From a virus: a DNA stretch of 21,767 bases. Every line of letters starts with the position of its first letter. The stretch's first letter is position 1. Positions 9,501-16,376 of this stretch are shown here, in pieces. The translations under genes and the position numbers were made by a program. The DNA lies in the IMG/VR virus record IMGVR_UViG_3300033153_007349, positions 1 through 21,767 of that record; one strand, given 5' to 3'. The notes beneath the pieces are model-generated. The model worked only from the letters and a program-made list of their open reading frames with translations, did no database searches and had not been told where the DNA came from.

Positions 9501-10460
9501 ACCAGTAGGACCATCGGGACCTGTAGCACCCGTTTCACCTTGGGGACCAGTGGCACCCGTGGCACCAGATGCACCAATACCAGTAGCACCTGTTGCTCCA
9601 TTGGGGGGACCAGGAGGTCCTACAGGACCCGTTGCACCAACGCCAGTAGCACCTGTAGATCCTGTAGGACCAGTGAATCCAGTCGCACCAGGAAGACCTG
9701 TAGGACCATTAGGACCAGTAGCCCCAGGCTCACCAGTAGGACCAGTGGAACCAGTTGAACCAGGAACTGTAGAGTCTGCGCCAGTTGCGCCAGTTAGACC
9801 CGTGGCACCAGTTGCACCTGTAGAGCCCTGTGGACCAGTTGCACCAGTAGCACCACCAGGAGATCCACCAGGACCAGTTAGACCAGTAGCACCTGTAGCA
9901 CCAAATCCACCTAGAGCACCTGTAGCTCCAGTAGCACCACTAGGACCCTCAATACCAGTCGCCCCTGTAGCACCATCAGGGGGACCTGGAGGTCCTTGTT
10001 GACCAGTTGCACCAGGAACACCTGTAATACCTTGAGGACCTGTAGCACCCGTTGCACCACCAGCAGGACCTACGGGACCTTCAGGACCTACGGGTCCAGT
10101 CGCACCAGTGGAACCTAGGGGACCAGTCGCACCTGTAGTTCCTGGAGGTCCTTGAGGACCAGTTGCACCACCTGGAGAACCAGCAGGACCTGTTGCCCCT
10201 GTTAAACCAATAAATCCGCGCTTACCTTCGACCCCTGTAGCACCAGTAGAGCCTTGGGGACCACGATTACCAGGATGACCTGAAGCACCAGTAGCACCAG
10301 AGCCAGTGGCGCCAGTCGGTCCAGTGGCACCTGTAGCGCCGACGCCTGTACCAGGACCAATAGCTGACCAAAACTCACCCTTCCAAACGTAGGTAATATT
10401 GGTATCAATATCTAGAAAAGTATCCCCTGGTTGTGGATTAGCGGGAAATTGAATTGACAT
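6555..10460 (-). CDS. Giant collagen-like tail fibre with three collagen tracts
   Basis: 1301 residues, the largest gene here. Residues 1-37 ([12 protein letters not shown], then [12 protein letters not shown]) form an N-terminal module like that of the S74 fibre, probably the attachment end. Collagen tract 1 spans about 38-376, a beta domain about 377-610, collagen tract 2 about 611-877, a small W-containing insert about 878-923 ([23 protein letters not shown]), collagen tract 3 about 924-1021, and a C-terminal beta domain about 1022-1301. The two large beta domains seem related: both have a YxYxxxDTYxxxG stretch followed by a W-containing strand. Collagen triplets are mostly GATG and GPxG with Thr often in the Y place. 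The ATG fits the conserved N-terminal module, but no clear SD is seen; CTAAATA lies 31 bases upstream. It has no S74 domain, so trimerisation must come from another part. Confidence 0.85.
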   Translation of the reverse strand: MSIQFPANPQPGDTFLDIDTNITYVWKGEFWSAIGPGTGVGATGATGPTGATGSGATGASGHPGNRGPQGSTGATGVEGKRGFIGLTGATGPAGSPGGATGPQGPPGTTGATGPLGSTGATGPVGPEGPVGPAGGATGATGPQGITGVPGATGQQGPPGPPDGATGATGIEGPSGATGATGALGGFGATGATGLTGPGGSPGGATGATGPQGSTGATGATGLTGATGADSTVPGSTGSTGPTGEPGATGPNGPTGLPGATGFTGPTGSTGATGVGATGPVGPPGPPNGATGATGIGASGATGATGPQGETGATGPDGPTGIGQPGATGSTGPEGPPGATGAGSTGATGPTGPNGPQGFRGATGSTGATGLTGAAGGITYFWDPSVSRLAADNFRVVANSPDADLRVMKFPSFSTGTFPANLLPGDVITVTNNLTPAATYSYTVRANAGETTSNGVQCYTILVSDGSGSGVLGNGADENVTFTNSRTTAQQQISFGVIPITFPTAQGEVTIDNEFEFNGYPKYVAFNPVDELGRDASLYFFEPLANVPGLNNFQYQLDQGAFFRFEVGGGYYYSSIDTYIYVGNTIELYNGTSSVAAPWNVQVIGISSATPSPGGPPGPAGPPGPANGATGATGIAGATGPIGPAGQNGPPGPPNGATGSTGPTGPVGATGLTGATGIQGSTGPQGPPNGATGTTGATGAEGSTGATGLQGPPGPPNGATGATGATGFSGVPGTPGNDGTPGTNGTDGATGVPGATGLQGPIGATGIQGFPGIGLNGATGATGPIGATGVQGNQGQSGTDGGLGATGLQGPTGNDGPTGPVGPAGPPGPTSGATGATGLLGPTGPQGAQGPQGPPGFVGGATGATGVQGATGPQGPGGLQLTGAVANQASIPTPGTAGDLYYVIADDEGFTWDGAAWVSVGQLVGTQGIEGPQGLQGLSGGPGPAGVTGATGATGVIGPTGATGATGSTGPVGATGIQGPLGNQGIEGPEGPTGPPGTQGFPGPTGPGGSPGVPGAQGPQGASSDTWQRNSFVRMGSANGNGYTDVVLGSPANNTELRHLRLSVFDDPGNDQTTLLTTQVVQGATLFIRNLSVPATVYTYDVAAVSAPVTTGAGTFIDIFLDNGGRTGSEVSLEALCEISTSFFTPPTTSTWTLNTAANYPTLVSGQFLQEDPTQPQSVNGQSNFSIISRTSIFGNDQSGYLDTVADNAAPLSTVFIYFKSTQDRFDRQEVLTGYFYSDTDTYVFAGGTENVIGTGSLDGAFWDISVAGVQYVNPLTGFTGTFTNGDGDTVTVTNGIITGIA
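7398..7691 (-). repeat. Collagen tract 3 of the giant fibre
   Basis: Codons about 924-1021, continuous Gly-X-Y with [14 protein letters not shown] at the start and [12 protein letters not shown] at the end. Confidence 0.8.
7830..8630 (-). repeat. Collagen tract 2 of the giant fibre
   Basis: Codons about 611-877, Gly-X-Y triplets with repeated [11 protein letters not shown]-type interruptions where one extra residue breaks the triplet register. Confidence 0.85.
9333..10349 (-). repeat. Collagen tract 1 of the giant fibre
   Basis: Codons about 38-376, the longest Gly-X-Y stretch of the window, dominated by [10 protein letters not shown] with periodic one-residue interruptions (for example [14 protein letters not shown]). 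Confidence 0.85.
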
Positions 10461-10491
10461 TACTATAGAATACTATAAGGTGGTGCTGTTA

Positions 10492-10498
10492 TATTTAG
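10492..10498 (-). promoter_or_regulatory. Late-promoter-like CTAAATA element before the giant fibre
   Basis: CTAAATA directly after the TGA stop of the preceding gene and 31 bases before ATG 10460, in a 38-base gap. It matches the heptamer found before other genes here. The gap also holds a weak AT-rich inverted repeat (10464-10477) close to the start codon. Confidence 0.45.
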
Positions 10499-11158
10499 TC
10501 AGTTCCCGAAGAGTCCCCCCGTGACATTTCCAATCACACCACCCACTGCATCGGTGATAGCTCCTGTAATAAGAGAGGAAAACTGATCAGGAGAATTAAC
10601 CAAGTCTCCCGCAAGGTCAGTAATACCACTAAAGGGAGACGCAAGCATGGAAAACTTGTCGGCAGGCAAACCTGTTCCTTCAAATACTTTGTATGCCCAT
10701 TGCTCTTCTGGCTCTAAAAGATTACCTTTAAGACCATCTTTTTCAAGGGTGTTTCCTGATACTAGAACACGACCCGAACCAGCACGTAGATTGACATTTC
10801 TACCCCCTACAATATCCACATCCTCATCAGCTTGAATGATGACATTCTTACCACGAATACGCACAGCTCCATTCTGGTCAGCAGTGATGACAACATCACC
10901 ATTCTTACCAGCGATGACAACATCAATACCACTTTCTTTAGACTGAGCACCTCCTACAATTTCAACAGTCTTGTCATTATAGATGTGGAAGATACCGTTC
11001 TGTTGATGAGCAATTTCTAGAGTATTATCGTCATCAGTTGTGGACTGCTGAACGTAGACTTTAGGACCCCCTGCATCCACCTCGGGATTCTGGATGTCAA
11101 TTCTAAAGCGGGAGCCATAGCTGTTTAATATTCTTCTTTCCCAGTTTGGATTAGCCAT
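10499..11158 (-). CDS. Beta-helical spike-like baseplate protein
   Basis: 219 residues. Residues about 25-135 consist of short alternating strands (VYVQQS, IFHIYNDKTVEIVGG, DVVIAG, DVVITADQNGAVRIRG, NVIIQADEDVDIVGG, NVNLRAGSGRVLVSG). This is the pattern of a triple-stranded beta-helix such as the C-terminal spike of T4 gp5 or VgrG. The tail end is Gly/Val-rich (GAITDAVGGVIGNVTGG). It directly follows the gp5 reading frames, 2 bases away, with GGAG 8 bases before its ATG. The domain could thus be the spike tip part that T4 carries inside gp5, here as a separate gene. The fold is inferred from pattern alone. Confidence 0.75.
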   Translation of the reverse strand: MANPNWERRILNSYGSRFRIDIQNPEVDAGGPKVYVQQSTTDDDNTLEIAHQQNGIFHIYNDKTVEIVGGAQSKESGIDVVIAGKNGDVVITADQNGAVRIRGKNVIIQADEDVDIVGGRNVNLRAGSGRVLVSGNTLEKDGLKGNLLEPEEQWAYKVFEGTGLPADKFSMLASPFSGITDLAGDLVNSPDQFSSLITGAITDAVGGVIGNVTGGLFGN

Positions 11159-11160
11159 GA

Positions 11161-12000
11161 TTAGTTCTCCAGACAGTCAATGATTTCGATGAGTTCGGCA
11201 CGAGTAACTCTTTCATTTAATGTGCCTGGTAGATTTCCATCCTGAATATCTTCAAGAGGGGGAAGAGGAATAAGAATAGGGCGAAGGTTGAGTCCCTTCC
11301 CCACCTTCACATTACATGTAATAACCTCACCCGTTCTGCCATCATAAATGCACTCATCTCGATAAACGCCATTGGGAGGAATAGCAGGCACGCTGAAGGG
11401 AAAATTGAGGGTGGGGATATCGGGAACCTGTACAATATTTATTGGGAGCACAGCAGTTACTTTGCCATCTTCATCAGTAATGACTTCATATTCACCACCA
11501 TACTGATCTTCCACAATACCAGGAACATAACCAGAACCGCCAGCTACAACCTCCACTGTATCTACCACAAAGAGATCTTCCCCAGCTGCTGGATAATCTA
11601 CGCCAGGTTGAATAATATAGATGCGACTCACCTTTCCATCTTTGATGACTGCCTGAGCCTGAGCCCCACGACCTAATCCACAGTTATCGGTGATAGTTAC
11701 AAAGGGAGGATAAACATAGCCACTACCCCCATCAAGTACCTCTACCGATACAATTCCACCCTGCACTTGACTAACGGTGCGAGGATCTACTGATGCGGCA
11801 TAATCTCCCACAATAGGTCTGGCTACTGCACCCGAACCACGACCCCCAAAAATAGTAATAGTGGGTGCATAGCAAGTATCGGGAGGGGCAGTCGTGCAAC
11901 CATTGAGTGACTGTTGCTTACTACTCTCACTGCTAAGAATAGGGAAAGCGCCAAAGGTCTGGTCAAAAAGACTATCAGTGGTTTTACATTTCCCCCACAC
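11161..12000 (-). CDS. C-terminal part of gp5 in the -1 frame, or separate gene from GTG
   Basis: 279 codons in the -1 frame relative to gp5, opening with GTG right after an in-frame TAA. The product has two related beta segments with GGSGYV (VSVEVLDGGSGYVYPP; VEVVAGGSGYVPG) and a helical end (RVTRAELIEIIDCLEN). This region reads as normal protein, whereas the overlapping gp5 frame reads as low-complexity hydrophobic sequence. Two explanations stand: a -1 frameshift at G GGA AAT (11988-11994) that would join 377 gp5 residues to 275 residues from here (652 in all), or independent initiation at GTG 12000, which has AGGGA 8 bases upstream. A missing G in the G5 run would also split one gene this way. 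I favour one polypeptide. Confidence 0.7.
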   Translation of the reverse strand: MWGKCKTTDSLFDQTFGAFPILSSESSKQQSLNGCTTAPPDTCYAPTITIFGGRGSGAVARPIVGDYAASVDPRTVSQVQGGIVSVEVLDGGSGYVYPPFVTITDNCGLGRGAQAQAVIKDGKVSRIYIIQPGVDYPAAGEDLFVVDTVEVVAGGSGYVPGIVEDQYGGEYEVITDEDGKVTAVLPINIVQVPDIPTLNFPFSVPAIPPNGVYRDECIYDGRTGEVITCNVKVGKGLNLRPILIPLPPLEDIQDGNLPGTLNERVTRAELIEIIDCLEN

Positions 12001-13118
12001 TTATTCGGTCCCTGTCCTACACTGAGCAAACCGCCCGAGAAATCTCTAACAATATCCACCGAGGAACGCAAGATGGAAGTAGCTGCAAAACCTCCACTTA
12101 GGATTTCTGCCACCCCATTGAGAAGAGGCTGAAGACCCCTATCAATATCATTAATGATGGCATTCACAAGGGCGGCTGTGAATTGAGAACCTGCACACTC
12201 ACTAAAGTTCGCGTTGTTTGCAACTGCATCCCTAATAAGAGCATCAACCGTATCTAAAAGCTCGTCTACAACCTTCGCAGCTAAGAGTGAAATTGCCTCC
12301 TGAAGGGCTAGAACTGCAGGCATAAGTGCTTCCATAGCAGCTTCGCCAGCTTCCTGAGCAATGATGGGATTCTGCGTAGTGGCTAAGACTGCTGCATAAA
12401 TGGTATCGTAAAGAGCTTTAAGACCTTGATTTAGGACGGGAGTAAGAGCATTGAATACGTTATTAAAAAGGTCGCCAACATAAGGATTAACAAGAGAATG
12501 GACCCTATCAATAGCGCCCTGAATAATGCTGTCAACGTAAGCACTATCGGTAGTACGGGAGATTTGATTGAATAGATTGTTGATCTCTGAAATAATCGCA
12601 TTAGTTTTATATGAGTTAGGATCGCAGGTATCTGCGGGAATCATCGTGTCCCCAACCACGTTAGAAAACTCTCGGGTAGGAGTTGTGGGAGAACTATCCG
12701 CGTTGGATTCATTCGATTCAGTAGTAGGAGTCTTAGGATTACGATCTTTATTGGGAGTAAAACCTGTTTGAGGAATATAACCATCCGAGTCATTAGGTTC
12801 CCCGTTTCTTACTTCAGTGGTGCGAGGAAGAACACCTGTGATGACTGGCTGTTGTTCATCCCTATCCAGATAAGCAATCGAGACAGTATCACCTACGTTC
12901 AACTGAGGAGTTTGTACATAATTAGCTCCACCAGATCCCGCAGTTACAGGTAGCAGCACCTGTGCCCAAGGCAAATCTTTGTCGGGAAGGACACTCTTAT
13001 CGGGAGTATGCTTATCAAAGATGCGAACCTTGTAGCGCTGCGCCCAACCAGCACCATCAACCTGCGTGCCCTGAGCCTCAACGGGTGCAATTCTGCCAAA
13101 GTATAATCGATTGTTCAT
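11823..13118 (-). CDS. gp5: Baseplate hub spike protein gp5 (OB-fold), N-terminal frame
   Basis: 431 codons. Residues 1-100 (NNRLYFGRIAPVEA, then RYKVRIFDKHT, WAQVLLPVTAG, VGDTVSIAYLDRDEQQPVITG) are the OB-fold of T4 gp5-type spike proteins. A low-complexity linker rich in N, T, P and S follows (about 105-150), then a long helical region (165-350). I see no lysozyme motif, unlike T4 gp5; the lytic enzyme seems to be the separate protein two genes upstream. The last 54 residues after Asn377 (VKPLIVFLTRPLALSLFLAV...) look like out-of-frame translation of the gene in the -1 frame, with which this frame overlaps by 178 bases. The real product probably shifts frame at 11988-11994. It starts 2 bases after the gp27-like gene. 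Confidence 0.85.
   Translation of the reverse strand: MNNRLYFGRIAPVEAQGTQVDGAGWAQRYKVRIFDKHTPDKSVLPDKDLPWAQVLLPVTAGSGGANYVQTPQLNVGDTVSIAYLDRDEQQPVITGVLPRTTEVRNGEPNDSDGYIPQTGFTPNKDRNPKTPTTESNESNADSSPTTPTREFSNVVGDTMIPADTCDPNSYKTNAIISEINNLFNQISRTTDSAYVDSIIQGAIDRVHSLVNPYVGDLFNNVFNALTPVLNQGLKALYDTIYAAVLATTQNPIIAQEAGEAAMEALMPAVLALQEAISLLAAKVVDELLDTVDALIRDAVANNANFSECAGSQFTAALVNAIINDIDRGLQPLLNGVAEILSGGFAATSILRSSVDIVRDFSGGLLSVGQGPNKCGGNVKPLIVFLTRPLALSLFLAVRVVSNSHSMVARLPLPILAMHPLLLFLGVVVRVQ
11988..12013 (-). other. Candidate -1 frameshift site in gp5 (G GGA AAT)
   Basis: In the gp5 frame the codons TGT GGG GGA AAT contain the heptamer GGGAAAT (11994 down to 11988) in the X XXY YYZ register, one base from the known lambda tail-gene heptamer GGGAAAG. 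An SD-like AGGGA (12009-12013) lies 14 bases upstream, at the far end of the stimulatory range. A slip gives ...NKCGGN then CKTTDSLF in the downstream frame. No strong stem is obvious just downstream; CACTG/CAGTG can pair only over about 50 bases. A missing base in the G run is a serious alternative. Confidence 0.5.
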
Positions 13119-13120
13119 AA

Positions 13121-14458
13121 TTAACGATTAGTCTTGTAGAGTCCGTAAGTGTCACGGAGAATAACCATTCCCGTATAGGAAGATTTATAATCAAAATGGT
13201 GATTTATTTCTTTAATCATAAAGATGCCGCTTATATGACCCGAATCGAACGTGTCCCTAGGACTATTGCTGATCTTAGGGAAGCGACATTCAATAATATC
13301 ACCAGCATAAAGGCTAGTATTGAGAGGAACTTGAATATAAACAACCTGAGTGAACAAGGTATTATACCTCATCTTACGTTGGGTGACAAATTTATCAATG
13401 TCTTGAGTTGTCTCTTTAGTAACTCCCGTAGCAATAGTTCCAAAGTCTTGAATTTCGGTAATAATATCACTGGCTTCCTTCCCATAGTTTACCGAACTGT
13501 CAGCAAGTTTTAGCTTATTTGCATCATAACGATTTCCCAAATTTTTCATGTTACTAATATAAGTATCCGCATCAAACTGATCCAGTTCACTGCTGACTGT
13601 AAAATTGATGGGATTAAAAAATCTTTTAATAGTGGAATAAGTACCTGCACGCAATTTATTAACTAGATCATTATTTTGAAGCACTAGATAATCACTGATC
13701 TTAAAATCGAGCGAAGGTAGATCTGGAGTGGGGAAGTAGGTTAGAGCATTTTCAACAACCTGAGTGGAAGTATAGACAGCTTTGACTGGTTGCGTCATCA
13801 ACGCATCAATAGACCTAAAGTTAAATCCTTCAGCTGTCTGATAGAAAAAGAAGCCTGCACTTCCTCCATTCACATCAGGGGAAACTGCCTTGGACGCTAA
13901 AGTAATAAGAGTCTCGAAGGGGGTGTTGGTGTTACCCATAAATCCCACCTGATTAGAAGTCTTATCAATCTTATTAATGCGAGCACCAGGAAAACTATCC
14001 TTAAGAATTTTTGCTACCTGATCACTAATAGCCCCCGATTTACTATAGGCTTCTTGTAAGCCAATCAATTCATTCTTAATGGTGGGTTCAGGGACAAGAC
14101 TTAAACTAAAAAATTCTCTATTAGTCTCACGAATAATATTTCTAATATTGCTAATAAAGAGGGGATTAGAATCTTGAGTGACAAACTGCAAGTCTACGTT
14201 GGTTTCCGAGTTCGCTAAAATCCTCAAGTCACACTTCTCTCCACCCTGGAGTTTCATACCTTCATAGATGGAAACATAGTCTCCATCATCATCTTCAATT
14301 GCACCCCCAGAATTAGCTATCTGCAGCTTCACGCTAATACTAGGAGAAAAAAGATCCTCATAATAATCAATAATACCACAGCCCTCGCGAATATCCGCCG
14401 TTCTACCATCAAGACCAGTTAAGGTAATGACATCAAATATAGATGGCTTGGTGGACAT
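13121..14458 (-). CDS. Baseplate hub protein, gp27-like
   Basis: 445 residues. The start (KPSIFDVITLTGLDGRTADIREGCGIIDYYEDLFSPS, in pieces) followed by VKLQIANSGG and LQGGEKCDLRI fits the tube-like beta domains of T4 gp27 and phage late-control D/VgrG-type hub proteins. The C-terminal part (VVYIQVPLNTSLYAGDIIECRFP, GHISGIFMIKEINHHFDYKSSYTG) looks like a second barrel containing the usual Gly-Asp before a strand. It precedes gp5 by 2 bases, as expected since gp27 and gp5 form one hub complex. A GATAAATA late promoter is 24 bases before the ATG. The family is assigned from pattern and position rather than clear identity, so moderately sure. Confidence 0.75.
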   Translation of the reverse strand: MSTKPSIFDVITLTGLDGRTADIREGCGIIDYYEDLFSPSISVKLQIANSGGAIEDDDGDYVSIYEGMKLQGGEKCDLRILANSETNVDLQFVTQDSNPLFISNIRNIIRETNREFFSLSLVPEPTIKNELIGLQEAYSKSGAISDQVAKILKDSFPGARINKIDKTSNQVGFMGNTNTPFETLITLASKAVSPDVNGGSAGFFFYQTAEGFNFRSIDALMTQPVKAVYTSTQVVENALTYFPTPDLPSLDFKISDYLVLQNNDLVNKLRAGTYSTIKRFFNPINFTVSSELDQFDADTYISNMKNLGNRYDANKLKLADSSVNYGKEASDIITEIQDFGTIATGVTKETTQDIDKFVTQRKMRYNTLFTQVVYIQVPLNTSLYAGDIIECRFPKISNSPRDTFDSGHISGIFMIKEINHHFDYKSSYTGMVILRDTYGLYKTNR

Positions 14459-14482
14459 TACAAATAATAAGAGCCGTTACTC

Positions 14483-14490
14483 TATTTATC
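14483..14490 (-). promoter_or_regulatory. Late promoter GATAAATA before the gp27-like gene
   Basis: GATAAATA on the minus strand matches the NATAAATA late promoter of T4-like cyanophages, 24 bases before ATG 14458. It overlaps the TGA stop of the lysin gene (TGATAAATA). It could start a hub-fibre transcript. Confidence 0.6.
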
Positions 14491-15787
14491 AGGTCAAAAC
14501 AGTATTAGTTTGCTTCATAATAATGACATTTTCACCCCCTAAATTGGTCCTCAAGGACGCCGCTGCTAAGGTAAGATCTCTGGCTCTTTCTTCTGCGGTA
14601 CCCGTCATATTGGAAGCAGTGCTCGTGGTCCCCTTCTTCAGTCTTCCAATTTCAAGGAGATTAAGGAAAGCTTGAGGATTAATCTGCTGGTCTCCCGAAA
14701 GAACTTCATAATGTAGGTGCTCGCCTGTACTATGCCCTGTATTACCAATCTCACCAATTACTGTGCCTGCAACATATCTTTGACCACTCTTCACCATAGC
14801 CTTGCGTAGATGGGCATATCTATAAGTATAACGTCCTGCTTTAATCTCCACCATAATACCATAGCCTCCAGCCGTACCAGAGAAAGTAACAGTTCCATTA
14901 ATTTTAGCTGCCACATACCAGCCCTTACCCCCACTGGTACCAATATCAATGCCTTTATGATCAGTGGAACCAATGCCCCCAGGAGAAGCACGGAGACCAA
15001 AATCACTAGTCTTACCCACAGGTCCCGTACCCCCTTCCCCCGCAGACTTAGAGAACTGCTCGTAGGGAATTTTGTCTGTAAGCATGGAAGCACCGTTATC
15101 CTCAGCTGGGTCAGGAGCTTGCATGCTCCCACCCCCACTTTTCTGTGTATTGTCATTCACTTGCCCAAAGCTACCCATGAGTTCCTCGGGAGATACTGTA
15201 GCTTTGTTCAAGCCATCACCCGAATAGTAGCTTTGCCCCCTATTTACGGTCCTTGTATTCCCTTTCGTGGTGCTTAGCACAGGAAGACCTGCCCACTCCA
15301 TAGCAAGCCTTCTAGCCGCTTCTAGGGGGTTATCCTTGACCATATCCACAGTAACTCCTCTCTTTTTCTCGATGAGAGCAATTGCCATCTTGTCTTGGTT
15401 TGCTGGAGAGAAGATATCATCACCAGAGAGCCCTGCATTGGCTGCCTGATCAAGAATATTCATAAATTGATAGCGTCCTGCTGCTGCCGAACCACGACTA
15501 CCAGCGGTACGCGACTGCCAATCATCGGCTTCCGCAATGGTCATTTGAGATAGACCTACCTTCGTTCTACCAGGATAAACGGAGTCATAAGAACCTCCCA
15601 CCGACTCAGCTTTAGCAATAAGCTCTAAGACAGGACCCCATCCCTCTTTTCCTGCACTAGAACCTTGAGAACCTCTACCAAAAGCACTGGTAGTAGGCTG
15701 AGTATTCTGCTCTGCCGCAACTGCCGTGGCTTTTTTAACAGCCTCCTCCAAACCTTCGCCGTTATCCCTCACTTCGGTTCCATACAT
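14489..15787 (-). CDS. Tail lysin: lambda R-like transglycosylase plus M23 endopeptidase
   Basis: 432 residues with two peptidoglycan-cutting domains. Residues about 48-190 resemble the lambda R (GH104) lytic transglycosylase: LELIAKAESVGGSYD with Glu61 in the place of the catalytic acid, AAGRYQFM, IFSPANQDKMAIALIEKKRG, and AARRLAMEWAGLP. A Gly/Ser-rich linker follows. Residues about 260-375 are an M23 (LytM-like) peptidase: GIGSTDHKGIDIG with His277 and Asp281, YAHL with His326, and GEHLHYEV with His357/His359, the complete zinc and catalytic set. The first cuts glycan strands, the second peptide cross-bridges. There is no signal peptide, and the gene lies between the tape-measure and hub genes, so it is probably carried in the tail for entry rather than used for final lysis. 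Its start overlaps the preceding gene by 26 bases. Confidence 0.9.
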   Translation of the reverse strand: MYGTEVRDNGEGLEEAVKKATAVAAEQNTQPTTSAFGRGSQGSSAGKEGWGPVLELIAKAESVGGSYDSVYPGRTKVGLSQMTIAEADDWQSRTAGSRGSAAAGRYQFMNILDQAANAGLSGDDIFSPANQDKMAIALIEKKRGVTVDMVKDNPLEAARRLAMEWAGLPVLSTTKGNTRTVNRGQSYYSGDGLNKATVSPEELMGSFGQVNDNTQKSGGGSMQAPDPAEDNGASMLTDKIPYEQFSKSAGEGGTGPVGKTSDFGLRASPGGIGSTDHKGIDIGTSGGKGWYVAAKINGTVTFSGTAGGYGIMVEIKAGRYTYRYAHLRKAMVKSGQRYVAGTVIGEIGNTGHSTGEHLHYEVLSGDQQINPQAFLNLLEIGRLKKGTTSTASNMTGTAEERARDLTLAAASLRTNLGGENVIIMKQTNTVLT

Positions 15788-16373
15788 TTTTCATCTCACT
15801 GAAGGAAGTATTAATCTCTTCCACTCCCTCATCCATCTCCAGTTTAGCCTCTCTTAGCCTCCCCGAAGTATCATTAAAATCAAATTCAGAGATGTTTTTG
15901 AGAAAGGCTTTAGTAATGTTCACCATACCAGTAAAGGTTGTTCCAACCGCACGAAGTGCGTTCTTTACTGTAGCAACAAATATCCTTGCTTTCTTAGTAA
16001 ATATTTTAACCTCTTTAATAATAGAGGGAAGATTATCGATCACCCACGCAGCAAGAAGTTTCCACAAAGCGTTGAGTGGTTTAACTACAATATTTTTAAA
16101 GAGAGACTTGGTAAACCTTTCTTTTTTTTCTCCTCTCTCTTCTTTAGCCATACGCTCATCATCTTGGCGATATCTTTTTTTGAGCTCTGCCTTCTTTTTT
16201 TTCGCTTCCTTATATCTTATATTTGCTTGGCGTAGCTGGTCGGCAGTTCTACTCCCTAGGTCACTCCCAAAGTCCATCACTGACCTAGCCCCACCACGAA
16301 ATGAAGCTGCCCCTCTAGTGAGAGACTGCCCAACACGCAATGCAGCGCCAGAAATAGGAGATACAGCTGCCAT
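15762..16373 (-). CDS. Tail protein sharing a motif with the tape measure
   Basis: 203 residues. Residues 45-90 are a highly charged K/E/R coiled-coil-like helix (KEAKKKKAELKKRYRQDDER). Residues 94-126 carry NIVVKPLNALWKLLAAW and IDNLPSIIKEVKIF, nearly the same as a block in the 611-residue protein encoded just before it. The rest is helical (KNALRAVGTTFTGMVNITKAFLKN). It starts 3 bases after the stop of that protein and overlaps the lysin gene at its end. I do not know a family name. It may be a short tape-measure paralogue, a hub plug, or an internal tail protein delivered with the lysin. No clear SD is present; translation may be coupled to the preceding gene. Confidence 0.75.
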   Translation of the reverse strand: MAAVSPISGAALRVGQSLTRGAASFRGGARSVMDFGSDLGSRTADQLRQANIRYKEAKKKKAELKKRYRQDDERMAKEERGEKKERFTKSLFKNIVVKPLNALWKLLAAWVIDNLPSIIKEVKIFTKKARIFVATVKNALRAVGTTFTGMVNITKAFLKNISEFDFNDTSGRLREAKLEMDEGVEEINTSFSEMKNVWNRSEG

Positions 16374-16376
16374 GAC

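Noticed and set aside
3958-10349. Short periodic repeats as a possible CRISPR array or DNA satellite
   Set aside because: The period is 9 bases with in-frame coding and no spacers; it is explained by Gly-X-Y triplets.
10464-10477. Inverted repeat TATAG-AATA-CTATA as a terminator
   Set aside because: Five A/T-rich pairs with no T run and right before a start codon; too weak to call.
11823-11987. Hydrophobic C-terminal tail of the gp5 frame as a membrane anchor
   Set aside because: It overlaps a normal protein-like sequence in the -1 frame and looks like out-of-frame translation, so I do not take it as a real domain.
11900-11994. Stem-loop stimulating the gp5 frameshift
   Set aside because: Pairings such as CACTG with CAGTG, or GGGAAA with TTTCCC, span 40-50 bases or involve the slippery site itself; not convincing by eye.
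11823-13118. A lysozyme domain in gp5 as in T4
   Set aside because: Residues 150-370 are helical and lack any lysozyme signature such as the E...D/T catalytic arrangement.
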